From: Monoplex corrugatus
Taxonomy: Eukaryota; Mollusca; Gastropoda; Littorinimorpha; Ranellidae
NCBI GenBank assembly: GCA_030674185.1
Contig: CM060307.1
Location: forward strand, 58,296,481 to 58,328,980
Reading direction: 5' to 3'
DNA length: 32,500 bases
The notes under the pieces were generated by a model. It had not been told where the DNA came from, made no database searches, and worked only from the letters and a program-made list of their open reading frames with translations. The position numbers and the translations under genes were made by a program. Below are positions 10,311-22,727 of this stretch, piece by piece. Numbering within the stretch: position 1 is the first letter of the stretch; each line of letters begins with the position of its first letter.

Positions 10311-12180
10311 CGGTTAATGTCTAAAAGGACTTTAGATGTATGCCGTTTCTATAAATATGTTTCATGTCCAAATGGCCTTCGGGTGTCTACCATGTCCATA
10401 GATATGGTTTATGTCCTAATAGCCTTCGGATGTCTGCTATAAGATATGGTTTATGTCCTAATAGCCTTCAGATGTCTGCTATGTCCATAGATATGGTTTA
10501 TGTCCTAATAGCCTTCAGATGTCTGTTATGTCCATAGATATGGTTTATGTCTTAATAGCCTTCGGATGTCTGCTATAAGATATGGTTTATGTCCTAATAG
10601 CCTTCAGATGTCTGCTATGTCCATAGATATGGTTTATGTCCTAATAGCCTTCAGATGTCTGTTATGTCCATAGATATGGTTTATGTCCTAATAGCCTTCA
10701 GATGTCTGTTATGTCCATAGATATGGTTTATGTCCTAATAGCTTTCAGATGTCTGTTATGTCCATAGATATGGTTTATGTCTTAATAGCCTTCAGATGTC
10801 TGCCATGTCCATAGATATGGTTTATGTCCTAATAGCCTTCGGATGTCTGCTATAAGATATGGTTTATGTCCTAATAGCCTTCAGATGTCTGTTATGTCCA
10901 TAGATATGGTTTATGTCTTAATAGCCTTCAGATGTCTGTTATGTCCATAGATATGGTTTATGTCCTAATAGCCTTCGGATGTCTGTTATGTCCATAAATA
11001 TGGTTTATGTCTTAATAGCCTTCAGATGTCTGTTATGTCCATAGATATGGTTTATGTCTTAATAGCCTTCAGATGTCTGTTATGTCCATAGATATGGTTT
11101 ATGTCTTAATAGCCTTCAGATGTCTGTTATGTCCATAGATATGGTTTATGTCTTAATAGCCTTCAGATGTCTGTTATGTCCATAGATATGGTTTATGTCT
11201 TAATAGCCTTCAGATGTCTGTTATGTCCATAGATATGGTTTATGTCTTAATAGCCTTCAGATGTCTGTTATGTCCATAGATATGGTTTATGTCTTAATAG
11301 CCTTCAGATGTCTGTTATGTCCATAGATATGGTTTATGTCTTAATAGCCTTCAGATGTCTGTTATGTCCATAGATATGGTTTATGTCTTAATAGCCTTCA
11401 GATGTCTGTTATGTCCATAGATATGGTTTATGTCTTAATAGCCTTCAGATGTCTGTTATGTCCATAGATATGGTTTATGTCTTAATAGCCTTCAGATGTC
11501 TGTTATGTCCATAGATATGGTTTATGTCCTAATAGCCTTCAGATGTCTGTTATGTCCATAGATATGGTTTATGTCCTAATAGCCTTCGGATGTCTGCTAT
11601 GTCCATAGATATGGTTTATGTCCTAATACCTTCGGATGTCTGCTATGTCCATAGATATGGTTTTTGTCTTAATAGCCTTCAGCTGTCTGTTATGTCCATA
11701 GATATGGTTTATGTCTTAATAGCCTTCAGATGTCTGCTATGTCCATAGATATGGTTTATGTCCTAATACCTTCGGATGTCTGCTATGTCAATAGATATGG
11801 TTTATGTCTTAATAGCCTTCAGATGTATGTTATGTCCATAGATATGGTTTATGTTCTAATAGCCTTCAGATGTCTGCTGTGTCCATAAATATGTTTTATG
11901 TCCTAATAGCCTTGGGATGTCTGCTATGTCCATATATATGGTTTATGTCCTAATAGCCTTTGGATGTCTGCTATGTCCATAGATATGGTTTATGTCCAAA
12001 TGGCCTTTGGATGTATGCCATATCCATAAATGTGATTTTATGTCCAAAACATCTTTGGCTGCCTGAAAAATGATTTACATCCAAAACATCTTTGGATGCA
12101 TACCATGTCAATGAATGCCGTTTATTCCCAAATCGCCTTTGTATGTATACCATGTCGATAAACATTTCATGTCCAAAACA
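10311..12180. repeat. Large minisatellite, 47-bp unit, about 39 copies
   Basis: The unit is a 47-mer beginning ATAGATATGGTTTATGTC, continuing YTAATAGCCTTCRGATGTC and ending TGYTATGTCC. Ten consecutive units from 11041 to 11510 are identical, while units become degenerate toward both ends (10311-10400 and 11990-12180). Three 42-bp units lacking five bases of the TGTCCAT segment end near 10440, 10576 and 10853, separated by exactly 136 and 277 bp (three and six units minus five bases). The unit contains two related half-repeats centred on TTATGTCC. There are no spacers, so it is not a CRISPR array. 47 is not a multiple of three and the array is not coding. Confidence 0.98.
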
Positions 12181-13090
<910 letters not shown>

Positions 13091-13300
13091 ACTAATAAAC
13101 AATGAAATGTACGAACGAACGAATGAATGAAAGAATAAGGGAACGAATGAATGAATAAATAAATAAATGAATGAATAAATGAATGAATGCATGATTGCTT
13201 AATTGATTGATTGATTGAATGAATGAATAAATAAATTATTGATTGGTTGATTGATTCGATCGATCGATTGAATGACTGAATGAATGAAATGAAATGAAAC
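13091..13300. repeat. Mixed tetranucleotide repeats
   Basis: Runs of GAAC, GAAT, AAAT, GATT and GATC follow one another, each differing from the next by one base, ending in GAAAT pentamers near 13285-13299. The long minus-strand frame across this stretch is repeat read-through. Confidence 0.9.
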
Positions 13301-14490
13301 AGATTGCTAGGAAAAAAACAGTAGGGGGTTGAGAATATGTCTTCCATCTGCAGCGTGTTTGCTGGGGATAGGGGTTGTGCGTACATCAATACTAGTCAAT
13401 CTCCAAGCTGCATTATACATGTCACCTAACATGTTTCCTGCACATGGCCTCGCTTCACTGCTTTCGGTGTCCTCTTATTGATGATCTCCTCTAGGAACAG
13501 CTAAGGTCTTGATATAATCAGTTTGTTATTCCTACTATCGTATGGTTATATCTTGACGCTCGTGACTAAAATGCAATAAAAACAATCAATGCATGGTGCA
13601 TCGCTAAGAATGAGTACTGAAGTTTTGACACCAGTTCCACGAAATGGTGCTTCTTGTGAAGGAAGACTCCTGACTCTTACAAAATAATGCTTCCATGAAA
13701 TTATGTTTCATATGCAAGATACTACACAAAGACTCCTTGATTATGTGTTGTATGCAAGAAAGCAACAGAACTCTTTACAAAAACAGACCAGCTAAATCGC
13801 ATCGTAGTCAAGAAAGACTTCAGTAGTTCTAAGCCCCTCATTGACAGAATGGCTTCACAAATTATGTACCGTTGTAATGAACACAACTGATATGCTTTTT
13901 TGATGGCTTTATACATGTAAAATCATATGTCCTATGTCGCCATGTTCCATCCATTTTGAAGATATTAAAATTGAAATCATGTGCTCGTGTACCGTCTGAC
14001 TAGGTTAGCCATTGTCTGTTAGATCTAAGTCCTTGGTATCGGGTGTTTTAAGCCACTGGATATGAATCCCAAGTTCACTAAAAACATTGCAGAGGTGTTC
14101 ATAGCGTCATGAGCTTATTAGTAAATTAAAAATGTGATGATTGCTCTGACGTACATGAATAGTTTTATTCATGGATTTTGTGTTTTTGTTTCGTTCTTTT
14201 TTGTTTTGATTTGTTTGTTTGTTTTGGTTTTGGACAACACTGACTGATCAGAATGAATTTTCAGAATTTTACGAATAGCCTTTTGGTTCCAGAAAAGTGT
14301 TTGCTGTTTATGACATGTAAACTGTTCGGGCTATGCTTGCAGGCATTGAGGGTAAGCCAGCAATTCTATTAGATAATGCATGGGATCTCTCAGATGTGAC
14401 AGAGCAGGATGAATTCACGAGTCATAGACGGTCAGTGACATTTGGCCGGGCACTGTACATAAGCCAGAGCTTGTCTCCAGAGAGTACAGC
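13301..14490. other. Mostly unique DNA, no gene seen; weak 40-bp tandem repeat
   Basis: At about 13645-13785, diverged units of 40 bp can be aligned: TTATGTTTCATATGCAAGA at 13701 and TTATGTGTTGTATGCAAGA at 13741. GTTT-rich sequence lies at about 14175-14230. Nothing coding or RNA-like was found in the remaining 1 kb. Confidence 0.45.
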
Positions 14491-14493
14491 AGC

Positions 14494-14495
<2 letters not shown>

Positions 14496-14551
<56 letters not shown>

Positions 14552-14625
14552 AAGGGAGAGAGAGGTGTACGTGTGCGTGCGTGTGTGTGTATGTGCGTGT
14601 GTGTGTGTGTGTGCGTGCGCGGAGG
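14496..14625. repeat. (GA)n followed by GT-rich repeat
   Basis: GA spans 14496-14548, then a purine spacer, then GT with GC steps at about 14566-14622. Confidence 0.95.
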
Positions 14626-15270
14626 GGCAAATTTGAAGCAGTTTGCTGCCCGTTGCCAGGACGGACTATTTCTATCGATTTATGAACGGTGCTTAAGCCA
14701 GAGCTTTCTCTTGATTGCGCCTGTATCCATTTTTGCTGCTTAAGCTGTGCACATTGTCCGCGAGCCCGTGAGGGACAGCCTCTATCTTCTCGACCCATTA
14801 CCCTAATATGGGCGCCAAACCCTCCAGCCACACCACCTCACATCACAGAAAGAAAAAAAAAAAGAAAAAAAAGGGTAAAAGAAGTCCAAAACGCAGGCTG
14901 TAAACCTGCCATGCTGAGGGCTCGAAGACAGGACGGGCAAGTAACTCTTCCTCACTTCCTTCAACACCGACGCCTCATCAGACAAGGGAAACAACTTTCT
15001 CTCCGTGTCGACAGGACGGTACATCAGTGTTGCGAAGCGGTGGCGGTGTATAGAGGCGACAAGGGCGGGGATCAATACAGCCAATTACAGTTGTACCCTT
15101 GCAGACGAATGATATTAGAGACAGCACGGCCCCTGACTGGAAGCAATTCATTGTGGCCAATAAATCCTCTATCCATCCTTATTGGGTTCTGGAGTGGTGG
15201 CCAGGGTTTGGACAAGGGAAGGGTCTCACAGGGTGACCGCTTCCATCCGTAACGGTTTTCTTTTCCTTCC
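14626..15270. other. GC-richer unique DNA, function unknown
   Basis: This 640-bp stretch is richer in G+C and CpG than its neighbours. A 187-codon plus-strand frame (14689-15252) crosses it without a recognisable domain and includes an A-rich, Lys-rich low-complexity part near 14845. It could be an unrecognised exon or a promoter-like CpG patch. I cannot support either. Confidence 0.25.
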
Positions 15271-15289
15271 TGTGTGTGTGTGTGTGTGT

Positions 15290-15348
<59 letters not shown>

Positions 15349-15412
15349 GTGTGCGCGCGCGCGCAAGCATGTATGTGTGTGTGTGTGCGCGCGCATGTGT
15401 GTGTCTGTACTG
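15271..15412. repeat. GT microsatellite with GC-alternating end
   Basis: GT with one G insertion near 15290, then CGCGCGCG-containing alternating sequence at 15352-15363 and a further GT run to about 15407. Confidence 0.95.
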
Positions 15413-15670
15413 TTTCTATCTTTATTACTTCTTTCCTTCTTTGTGTTTGTTTTGATAGATGAAGCGGTGAAAAGAATCTCTATAGGTTTTACATGGATCA
15501 TGTTATTTGTGCATCTCTTCGTCCTGAGGTTTCGAACGAGCTTGAGAACTTGGTCTGTTTCTGTACGTCGTGTAATCTTGGAAGTACATAAACAGATCAA
15601 TATTTGACAGAAGCCAAAGGGGAGTACTCATCCTGTTCTTTCATCATTTGACCTCTTCTGTCTCCCCGTT

Positions 15671-16090
15671 CTCCTCCTCCTCCTCCTCCTACTCATCACC
15701 ACCACCACCACCACTACCATAATCATCATCATCGTCATCATCATTGTCATCATCGTCATCATTGTCATCGTAGTCGTCGTTGTCGTCGTCATGATTGCTG
15801 TGACCCTCTTCAGAGGAGGTGGTTGTTTAGTGTATTCTTTATTTTACCTCCGAATGTTCCTTCTCCTCCTCCTCCTCCTTATCATCATCATCATCATCGT
15901 CGTCGTAATTAATATTTTCCATCATTATCATCTTCATCATCATCATCATCGTGGTCATCGTTTTTGTTATAACGAATAGCATTGGTGATAGTGATATCAG
16001 CAACCACAATAAAAAAAAAACGATAGTAAGAAAATGATGGAAAATAAAAACCACAACGACAACGATGATAGTGGTAATGATGATTGATGG
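15671..16090. repeat. Trinucleotide-rich region (CTC, CAC, ATC, GTC)
   Basis: CTC, CAC and ATC/GTC trinucleotides fill 15671-15795 and 15860-15955. A short inverted repeat pairs ATTTTCCATCATT at about 15914 with AATGATGGAAAAT at about 16032. Poly-Leu, poly-Ile and poly-Asp frames across it are artefacts. Confidence 0.85.
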
Positions 16091-16474
16091 TAATGATAAC
16101 AACTATCTGCCTTCACACTAACACACAAGAGTCTGTCAACAACAGTTCTGTTTCCATACAAAAAAAGCTTCCCTTAGCCATTTGTAGTGATACAAATGTC
16201 GTCTGTTCGATCGTGCACGCTGCGAGACGACGGAGGTGACAGACATAAAAAGAAACATTGAAATGCAGAGCGAAAAGTCGTTGTGACACCAACATTTGAA
16301 ATGTCAGCTCCATTCTATTTCAAGTCTTGTTTTTCTTTAAGCTCACGGCTGTTGATCACAGGCGCTCAAACCTCCCTCCTTTTTGCAAGGGGACGTTGCA
16401 CATTTGAACATAATCTCCTTTTCATTGTATATTTAAACGATAAACACTTAGAATATGGTTGTTTTTGCAATGTG
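16091..16474. other. No gene seen
   Basis: Unique DNA; short frames only. Confidence 0.45.
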
Positions 16475-16760
16475 GGCTGGGTCTTTTGATGACGACTCAA
16501 GGTCTTATGTCTCGAGTTCAGTCCCGCCCCTTAACATAAAACTTGATTGTTCTGCCCATCTGAACGCTTCAATCATTCTGATAGTGTCAGCGTTTCATAT
16601 GTCACGTGTCTCCCCTATCGTCCATTTCAAGAGCTTGCCAGCGCATAATGTTTTGCTCAGGCTCAAAGAGTTTGCCAGCTAACCGCTGGCAGATCTGGTG
16701 GAGCGTATGCGGAATTGTACGAGTGCGACGAATCATTCTGAAATAACCTCCAAATCCAGA
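16475..16760 (+). mobile_element. tRNA-derived SINE, family 2, copy C
   Basis: A tRNA-like head contains GACTCAAGGTCTTATGTCTC and the B-box-like GAGTTCAGTCCC at about 16515-16526. It matches the head of copy B on the opposite strand (GACTCAAGATCTGATGTCTC then GATTTCAAACCC). The body at about 16633-16740 includes GCTGGCAGATCTGGTGGAGC and GGAATTGTACGAGTGCGACG. This is the only plus-strand copy, so the family is dispersed in both orientations. Confidence 0.7.
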
Positions 16761-16844
16761 CTTCTGCTTAGGAATGTGTCGACGTGGTCCTGTTGAGTTT
16801 CATCTGCAAGCCGATAATTAAGTAAATGATTAAATAAATCACGC

Positions 16845-17017
16845 GCATGCACGCACGCGCCCGCGTGCACACACACATACACACACACACGCGTGCGCGC
16901 GCAATCAGTCAGTCAGTCAGTCACTCACTCATTCATTCACTTCTATACACACGCAGGCACGCACGCACGCACGCGCTCGCGCGCGCACACACCACACAAC
17001 ACACACACACATCAACA

Positions 17018-17109
<92 letters not shown>

Positions 17110-17130
17110 ACCCCACACCCCACACACACT
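16845..17130. repeat. Compound CA / GC / CAGT microsatellite
   Basis: Alternating CACGCG segments, CAGT and CACT/CATT tetranucleotides (about 16905-16940), an ACGC block, and long CA runs between about 16988 and 17108. Confidence 0.93.
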
Positions 17131-17878
17131 TCTGGCGCTGCGTTGAATCGATCCGTCTCAGTTACTTAGCAAAATAACCAAATCTTCTCCTGGGTACGTC
17201 CATTGAACCAAAAACTATAGGCTATAATAACATGTAACATGACACCATATCAAATTCAGGGCTGGCCTAGAGCTTCCGCTTTCCAGTCTGACTGCATGGT
17301 TGGAGTCTGACTCGTGAGAAGACGTGGTGTGTTATCTTCCAGTCGGCCCAGCTGTGAATGGGCATGTAAACCCTTTCGTGTTTGGAGAGAAAAGACGGGC
17401 ACCACCCTTATGATACTTACTCGCTGCCAATTATGCCAGTTATCACCTATGATAAACATTAGTCCTTCCCTATATGTAATTGTACATTGAACATTGAATT
17501 ACTGTTGCATGTCTTGATATTGTCATATTTCTTTTTCAAAGAAAAGAACCTTCTGAACAAGGGTGAAAAACAAAAAGGTGTGGACTGTTCAGAAAAGCAA
17601 ATGCATAAAGTTGCAAGTAGTGACGCCAAAGTCAAGGTCATACGGATCAAAAGAAGTGCCTAAAATTCGTACTTTTATAAGCAGATATGTGAACAATACT
17701 CGCTCAGGAAGTTCTGACAGTATTTACATTACGTTTTGCTGGTGTGGCAGTCTGCCATTGTAAAGCCATTGTCCTCGTTTTATGTCAAACTTTTTTTTTT
17801 CATCTGACGCTTTTTGAAGGCCACAATGCATTACCCTGAGAAGTACAATATGTGGATTCTCTGTGATAATTTTGTAAC
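17131..17878. other. No gene seen; possible old repeat
   Basis: The segment at about 17256-17460 contains words such as CAGTCGGCCCAGCTGTGAAT that look like a dispersed element, but no second copy lies in the window to prove it. The rest is AT-rich. Confidence 0.3.
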
Positions 17879-17879
17879 A

Positions 17880-18195
17880 AAAAAAAGGAAGACGAATGGA
17901 ATGGATTTAAAAGAATTGTGCCATTGGCTTGTAAGGCAGCAACGAACTTTTCCCACGCCTGTCAGTTCCGAGCCAGGCTTTGTATAGAACCACAGGTCTG
18001 CTTTAGGATCTTGAGGTCTCCTTCTTATGATAATTGTTCGTCGCCAGGTGTTATTCAGCATTCCTCTCTTACATCTTCCCTCTGGTGTCCAGTGAAGGGC
18101 AGTCCATGTGATGTTATCCTGCTCCTTTCGGATGATGTGCTCTGTCCATCGCCGTCGTCTTTTCATTTTAGTGCCATTACTGTCTTGACTGCGTT
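17880..18195 (-). pseudogene. 3' end of a LINE ORF (RTE-like C-terminus), frameshifted
   Basis: On the minus strand a frame reads RRRRWTEHIIRKEQDNIT, then TALHWTPEGRCKRG and NNTWRRT. After a frameshift near 18030-18040 it continues in another frame with LKILKQTCGS, a stop, then WEKFVAALQANGT. Known: the RRxWxGH-x-LR, LxWTPEGKRKRGRPxxTWRR and W-x-x-FVAAL string is a recurrent LINE reverse-transcriptase C-terminus. Only about 100 codons remain, with at least one frameshift and one stop, so it is a dead 5'-truncated copy. Confidence 0.75.
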
Positions 18196-18321
18196 GGGTA
18201 AGCCGTTTTGGGTTGGAGGTGGTGTTGGGTCAGAAGGCTTAAATGATTCTTTGGAGTTTTCTTCTTGTTTTTGTTGTTGTTTTTTTGTTTTTGTTTTTTG
18301 TTTGTTTTTTGTTTTTGAGAG

Positions 18322-18325
18322 ACGG

Positions 18326-18389
<64 letters not shown>

Positions 18390-18526
18390 AGGAGAAATGC
18401 ACACAAAGGAGATACATACATACATTCATACATACATACATACATACATACATACATACATACATACATACATACATACATACATACATACATACATACA
18501 TGCATGCATGCATACATACATGCATG

Positions 18527-18601
<75 letters not shown>

Positions 18602-18705
18602 CAGACTCCGATAGACGCAGAGACAAAGAAAACAAAGGGAAATAAATGGACAGACAGACAGACAGTCCGACAAACAAAACAAACCGAAAGAGAAACACAT
18701 ATAAC

Positions 18706-18737
<32 letters not shown>

Positions 18738-18760
18738 AAGAGTGAACAGACAGGCAGCCG
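18322..18760. repeat. Compound (GA)n - (ACAT)n - (CA)n - (GACA)n tract
   Basis: GA spans about 18327-18385, ATAC/CATG about 18414-18530, pure CA about 18531-18598, and degenerate GACA with GA about 18648-18740. All long frames here are repeat read-through. Confidence 0.95.
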
Positions 18761-19040
18761 ACAAAGAGACAGAAAGAGAAAGGTGTTGGTCGATATGAGT
18801 GTCTTGTCAAAAGGTCAGACGAGCTAAAGACAAGCTTACCACAGAACAAAACAGCCCGTCTTGAAAAATAGATCACAAATACGAAATGCAAAGAAAATAT
18901 TTTGTTTCACGCTGGTGCTCTTGGGTAGAATGTTGTCTAATCTTTGTGTTTTCTCCAAGCTGACATATTGTTCATGGGCCACTGAAAAACAAAACAAACG
19001 CATGAGAGTTGTACAAAATTATATGGGATTGTCAAGCCTT
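18761..19040. other. No gene seen
   Basis: Unique DNA between repeats. Confidence 0.45.
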
Positions 19041-19041
19041 A

Positions 19042-19072
<31 letters not shown>

Positions 19073-19112
19073 CCCCTTCTGCCCCTCTCTCTGTATGTCT
19101 CTCTCTCTGTCT
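19041..19112. repeat. (CT)n tract, interrupted
   Basis: CT units with T and C interruptions. Confidence 0.85.
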
Positions 19113-19335
19113 GCCTTTATATCTGTTATTATCTCTTCCACCACACAAAACTTGTCAATTGGTGTTTTATCATAGTATTTGTTTATTCCTCGTATTCATT
19201 CTTTTATCTTAACTTTATCGAGTAGATTTTGGCAGCTGCAGAAACGGAAAATTGACCAGATACTATTTGTGTTATGTCCCTCCCTGTCTTCATCTTTGGA
19301 AAATAAAAGGTCATCCAATCAATCGATCGACAAGT

Positions 19336-19412
19336 CCATCCATCCGTCCATCCATCCATCCATCCATCCATCCATCCATCCATCCATCCATCCATCCATC
19401 CATCCATCCATC
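19336..19412. repeat. (ATCC)n microsatellite
   Basis: About 19 units of the tetranucleotide with one GTCC variant near the start. Confidence 0.96.
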
Positions 19413-19666
19413 CACACCTGCTCAGACTGACGACAACAACAGCAATGATAGCAACCATGAGAACAGCAACAACAACAAATCTTTGAGGCGTTTTGAGGTT
19501 TGATTTTATTTGCATGTATATGTGTATGAGAGAGAGAGAGAGAGAGGTCAGGTCAGACAAATAGGTCTGCTACTGGCAAGCTGTAGCCCAGTACTACCTG
19601 TCACAGCAGGAGACTTGGAGAGGGGATTGGCGCCACCAAGGATTAACCTAAGCCCACAGAAAAGAT

Positions 19667-21175
19667 ATGAGAGACACTATAGCCAACAACATACCGGATC
19701 GGTCGGGGCCCGGGTTACAAACGACCGCGCTTACCACTGACAAGCACCAGGGTGGAAGTGAAAAGTCAGCTACTGGGGCAAAGACATCATTCAAACTGCC
19801 AACGGAAAAAGCTACCATTGGAACCTGGAATGTCCGTACACTCCATCAGTGCGGCAAAGTAAAAGAACTAGAACACGAGCTGAGACGCTACCAATGGGAC
19901 ATTGTGGGTATATCGGAAGTAAGATGGACAGGCTTCGGAGAAGCAATCACAGAGGAAGGACACAAGATGTGGTACAGTGGCGAAGAGTCACGACATGAAA
20001 ATGGCGTAGCTTTCATCGTACGCAAAGAAGTCATTGGATGCATCATGAGCTGCACGCCTGTCAACAGCAGAATCATCAGCATTCGGGTGTCAGCCAAACC
20101 AAAGAACATCACCATCATACAAGTGTATGCTCCAACTACCAGCCACGAAGACCAGGTGGTTGAAGAATTCTATGAGAAAATAGAAGACACCATCGGAAAA
20201 GCCCCCAGGAAAGACATCATCATAGTTCAGGGGGACTTCAACGCCAAAGTCGGCCCAGATGCCTACAAAAACTGGGCTGGAACAGTGGGTCAATTTGGCA
20301 CAGGGGAAACTAATGACAGGGGACTTCGCCTTCTGGAGTTTGCCTGCACCCAACGGCTCACCATTGCCAACACCCTCTACCCCCACAAACTGTCAAGAAG
20401 AACAACCTGGCATGCGCCGAACGGAAAGACTCACAACCAGATCGACTTTGTCCTCACACCGCGGCGCTTCAAATCAAGCATTAATAAAGCAAAGACGAGG
20501 ACATACCCTGGAGCTGATATAGGCAGCGACCACGACCTCGTGCTGCTCACAATGAAGATCAAATTGAAAAAGAAGTACCAAGCTGCGCAGCCACGCATCA
20601 AGTTTGACCTGGAAAAGCTAAAAGATCCAGAGATAGAAGAGGCATTCCAGGCACAGCTCGGGGGGCGGTTCGCGGCACTCAACTTCCTGGACAGCGACAT
20701 CAACGACCTCACAAACAACTTTGGTGAGGCAGTCCGTGAAACAGCAGAGGAGGTACTGGGGCGACAGAGGAAGAAACACCAAGCATGGATCTCAAATGAC
20801 ATCCTTGACCTCTGCGACAACAGAAGATCACTGAAGAAGACGAAAAACTCCAGCCCTGAAGAAGCCGCACAGTATCGTAAAACCAACAACCTTGTAAAGA
20901 AGAAAATGATTGAAGCCAAAGAACAATGGATCAACAACCAGTGTGAGAACATCGAGAAAGGCATGAAAAAAGGAAACAGCAAACATGCCTTCACCACACT
21001 GAAAAACCTTACCAAGATGCAGCAAAACAGATCGTCAGTCATCGAGGATACCTCAGGCGAGCTGCTGACAGAAAGCTCCGCTGTTCTGAACAGATGGACG
21101 CAGTACTGCCAAGAACTATACAACTACCCAATACAGCCAGATGACAGTTTGTTTCAGGGGACTCAACACCATTGA
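19667..21175 (+). pseudogene. LINE ORF, 5' part: apurinic-like endonuclease and linker
   Basis: The frame starts at the ATG at 19667, the first in frame after the leader, and ends at a premature TGA. Residues about 49-300 form an endonuclease/exonuclease/phosphatase domain with all expected signatures: GTWNVRTL (Asn 55), ISEVRWTG (Glu 84), YAPT (154), QGDFNAKVG (Asp 190, Asn 192) and GSDHDLV (Asp 288, His 289). Known role: it nicks target DNA and exposes the primer for reverse transcription. Residues 300-490 are the charged helical linker usual before the polymerase. The reading frame then leaves the coding frame at GGGG 21157-21160 and stops within six codons. The catalytic residues are intact, so the copy may be fairly young. 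Confidence 0.88.
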
Positions 21176-22727
21176 GGGAATCCTCACCGCTACCAGTGAT
21201 GAGAGAAGAAGTGGAAGAAGCCATCCGCAGCCTACCAGCAGGGAAATCACCTGGAGCAGACAATATCCCAGCAGAGCTGCTCAAACATGGAGGGAATGAT
21301 TTGGTCACTCGTGTAACATCGATTTGTCAGAAGATCTGGGAGACAAAACAGTGGCCCACAGAATGGACTCAATCACTCATCATCCCCCTGCCCAAAAAGG
21401 GAAATATGCGCCAATGCCAGAACTACAGAACAATAAGTCTCATTAGCCACACCAGCAAGATCATGCTCAGAGTCATATTGAATCGACTGAAGAAAGAAGC
21501 GGAAGAACACCTTGCGGAAGAACAAGCTGGATTTAGGGCGGGCAGAAGCACAGTAGAACAGATCTTCACCTGCCGGATAATGATGGAGAAACATCTGCAG
21601 CATCAGAGAGACCTGTTCCACAACTTCATAGACTTTAAAAAAGCATTCGACAGGGTGTGGCATAAGGGTTTGTGGCAGGTGCTAAGAAAGTTTGGCATAG
21701 AGGAAGGTCTCGTCCAAACCATCCAGGCGCTGTATAACACTGCCAGCAGCGCAGTTCTCCTCAACAACCAGATAGGGGACTACTTCAAGACCACAGTTGG
21801 AGTCCGTCAAGGCTGCCTACTCTCTCCCGTGCTGTTCAATCTCTTCCTGGAGAACATCATGCGTGAAGCCCTCCATGACTTCCACTCCACTGTCTCCATC
21901 GGAGGAAGAACCATCAACAACCTGAGGTTCGCAGATGACATCGACCTGATGGGAGGCAGCAACGAAGAACTACAAGACCTGACCATGAGACTGGAAGAAA
22001 GTGCAGGTGCACACGGAATGGAAGTGAGCACAGAAAAAAGCAAAGTCCTGGTCAACAGCACAACCAACACCCATGCTGAAATCTACATGAACGGGCAACA
22101 GCTTGAAGAAGTGGACGCTTTCAAATACCTTGGCGCCACTCTCACCAAAGACGGTCGCTCTACAACAGAAATCAAGACCAGACTAGCGATCGCAACAGCA
22201 GCAATGGTAAAGCTAAACAAGATCTGGAAGAGCAGAGAGATCGGCTTTCCATCAAAGATGAAGCTGTACAAGTCCCTGGTGCTCCCCATCCTGCTGTATG
22301 GATGCGAGAGCTGGACCATGACAGCAGAGACCACCAAGAGAATCCAGACGTTTGAAACTAAATGCTTCAGGCGCTTGCTCGGGATCTCTTGGCAAGATCG
22401 GAAGACAAACGACTTTGTGTGGAGCCAAATAACAACACTCGCAGGCCCACAAGAACCCCTCCTGGCAACAGTCAAGAACAGGAAGCTGTCGTGGTTCGGG
22501 CATGTCACACGCCACAACTCACTGCCCAAAACGGTCCTCCAGGGTACACTGGGAGGCGGCAGACGAAGGGGACGACAAGCCAAATGCTGGATGGACAACA
22601 TCAAAGAATGGACCAGGTTGGATGGCCCCACGCTGGTGCGACAGGCGGAGGACAGGACGGTTGGCGACGGCTGGCTTCAAGAGTGTCTCTCATCTCTCCT
22701 CTACGCCCATCACGGGCAGGAGAATGA
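21172..22727 (+). pseudogene. LINE ORF, 3' part: reverse transcriptase and C-terminal domain
   Basis: This frame is -1 relative to the upstream part and overlaps it. It begins with REEVEEAIRSLPAGKSPGAD, the entry into the polymerase. All core motifs are present (residues counted from 21172): NYRTISLIS, EEQAGFRAGRST, motif A FIDFKKAFD (Asp 144), motif B GVRQGCLLSP (203-209), motif C FADD (243-246), then SKVLVN and YLGATLTKDG. The C-terminus has YGCESWTM, WFGHVTRH and GGGRRRGRQAKCWMDNIKEW. Near 22655-22665 the frame shifts again. The likely true end, in the next frame, is WRRLASRVSLISPLRPSRAG and a stop at 22725-22727. The unshifted frame instead runs on to 22797 through the tail. Dead as written, though the polymerase core is intact. 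Confidence 0.88.

Noticed and set aside
10311..12180. Possible CRISPR array
   Set aside because: Units are contiguous 47-bp tandem repeats without unique spacers, in a eukaryotic context with no cas genes.
15791..16102. Acidic (poly-Asp/Glu) or poly-Leu/Ile protein
   Set aside because: The frames are translations of ATC/GTC/CTC trinucleotide repeats.
17831..18166. A 111-codon minus-strand host gene
   Set aside because: The first half matches a LINE C-terminus and the second half is its out-of-frame continuation, so it is a frameshifted LINE fragment.
20431..21123. 230-codon minus-strand open frame
   Set aside because: It is the antisense shadow of the LINE endonuclease/linker coding region.
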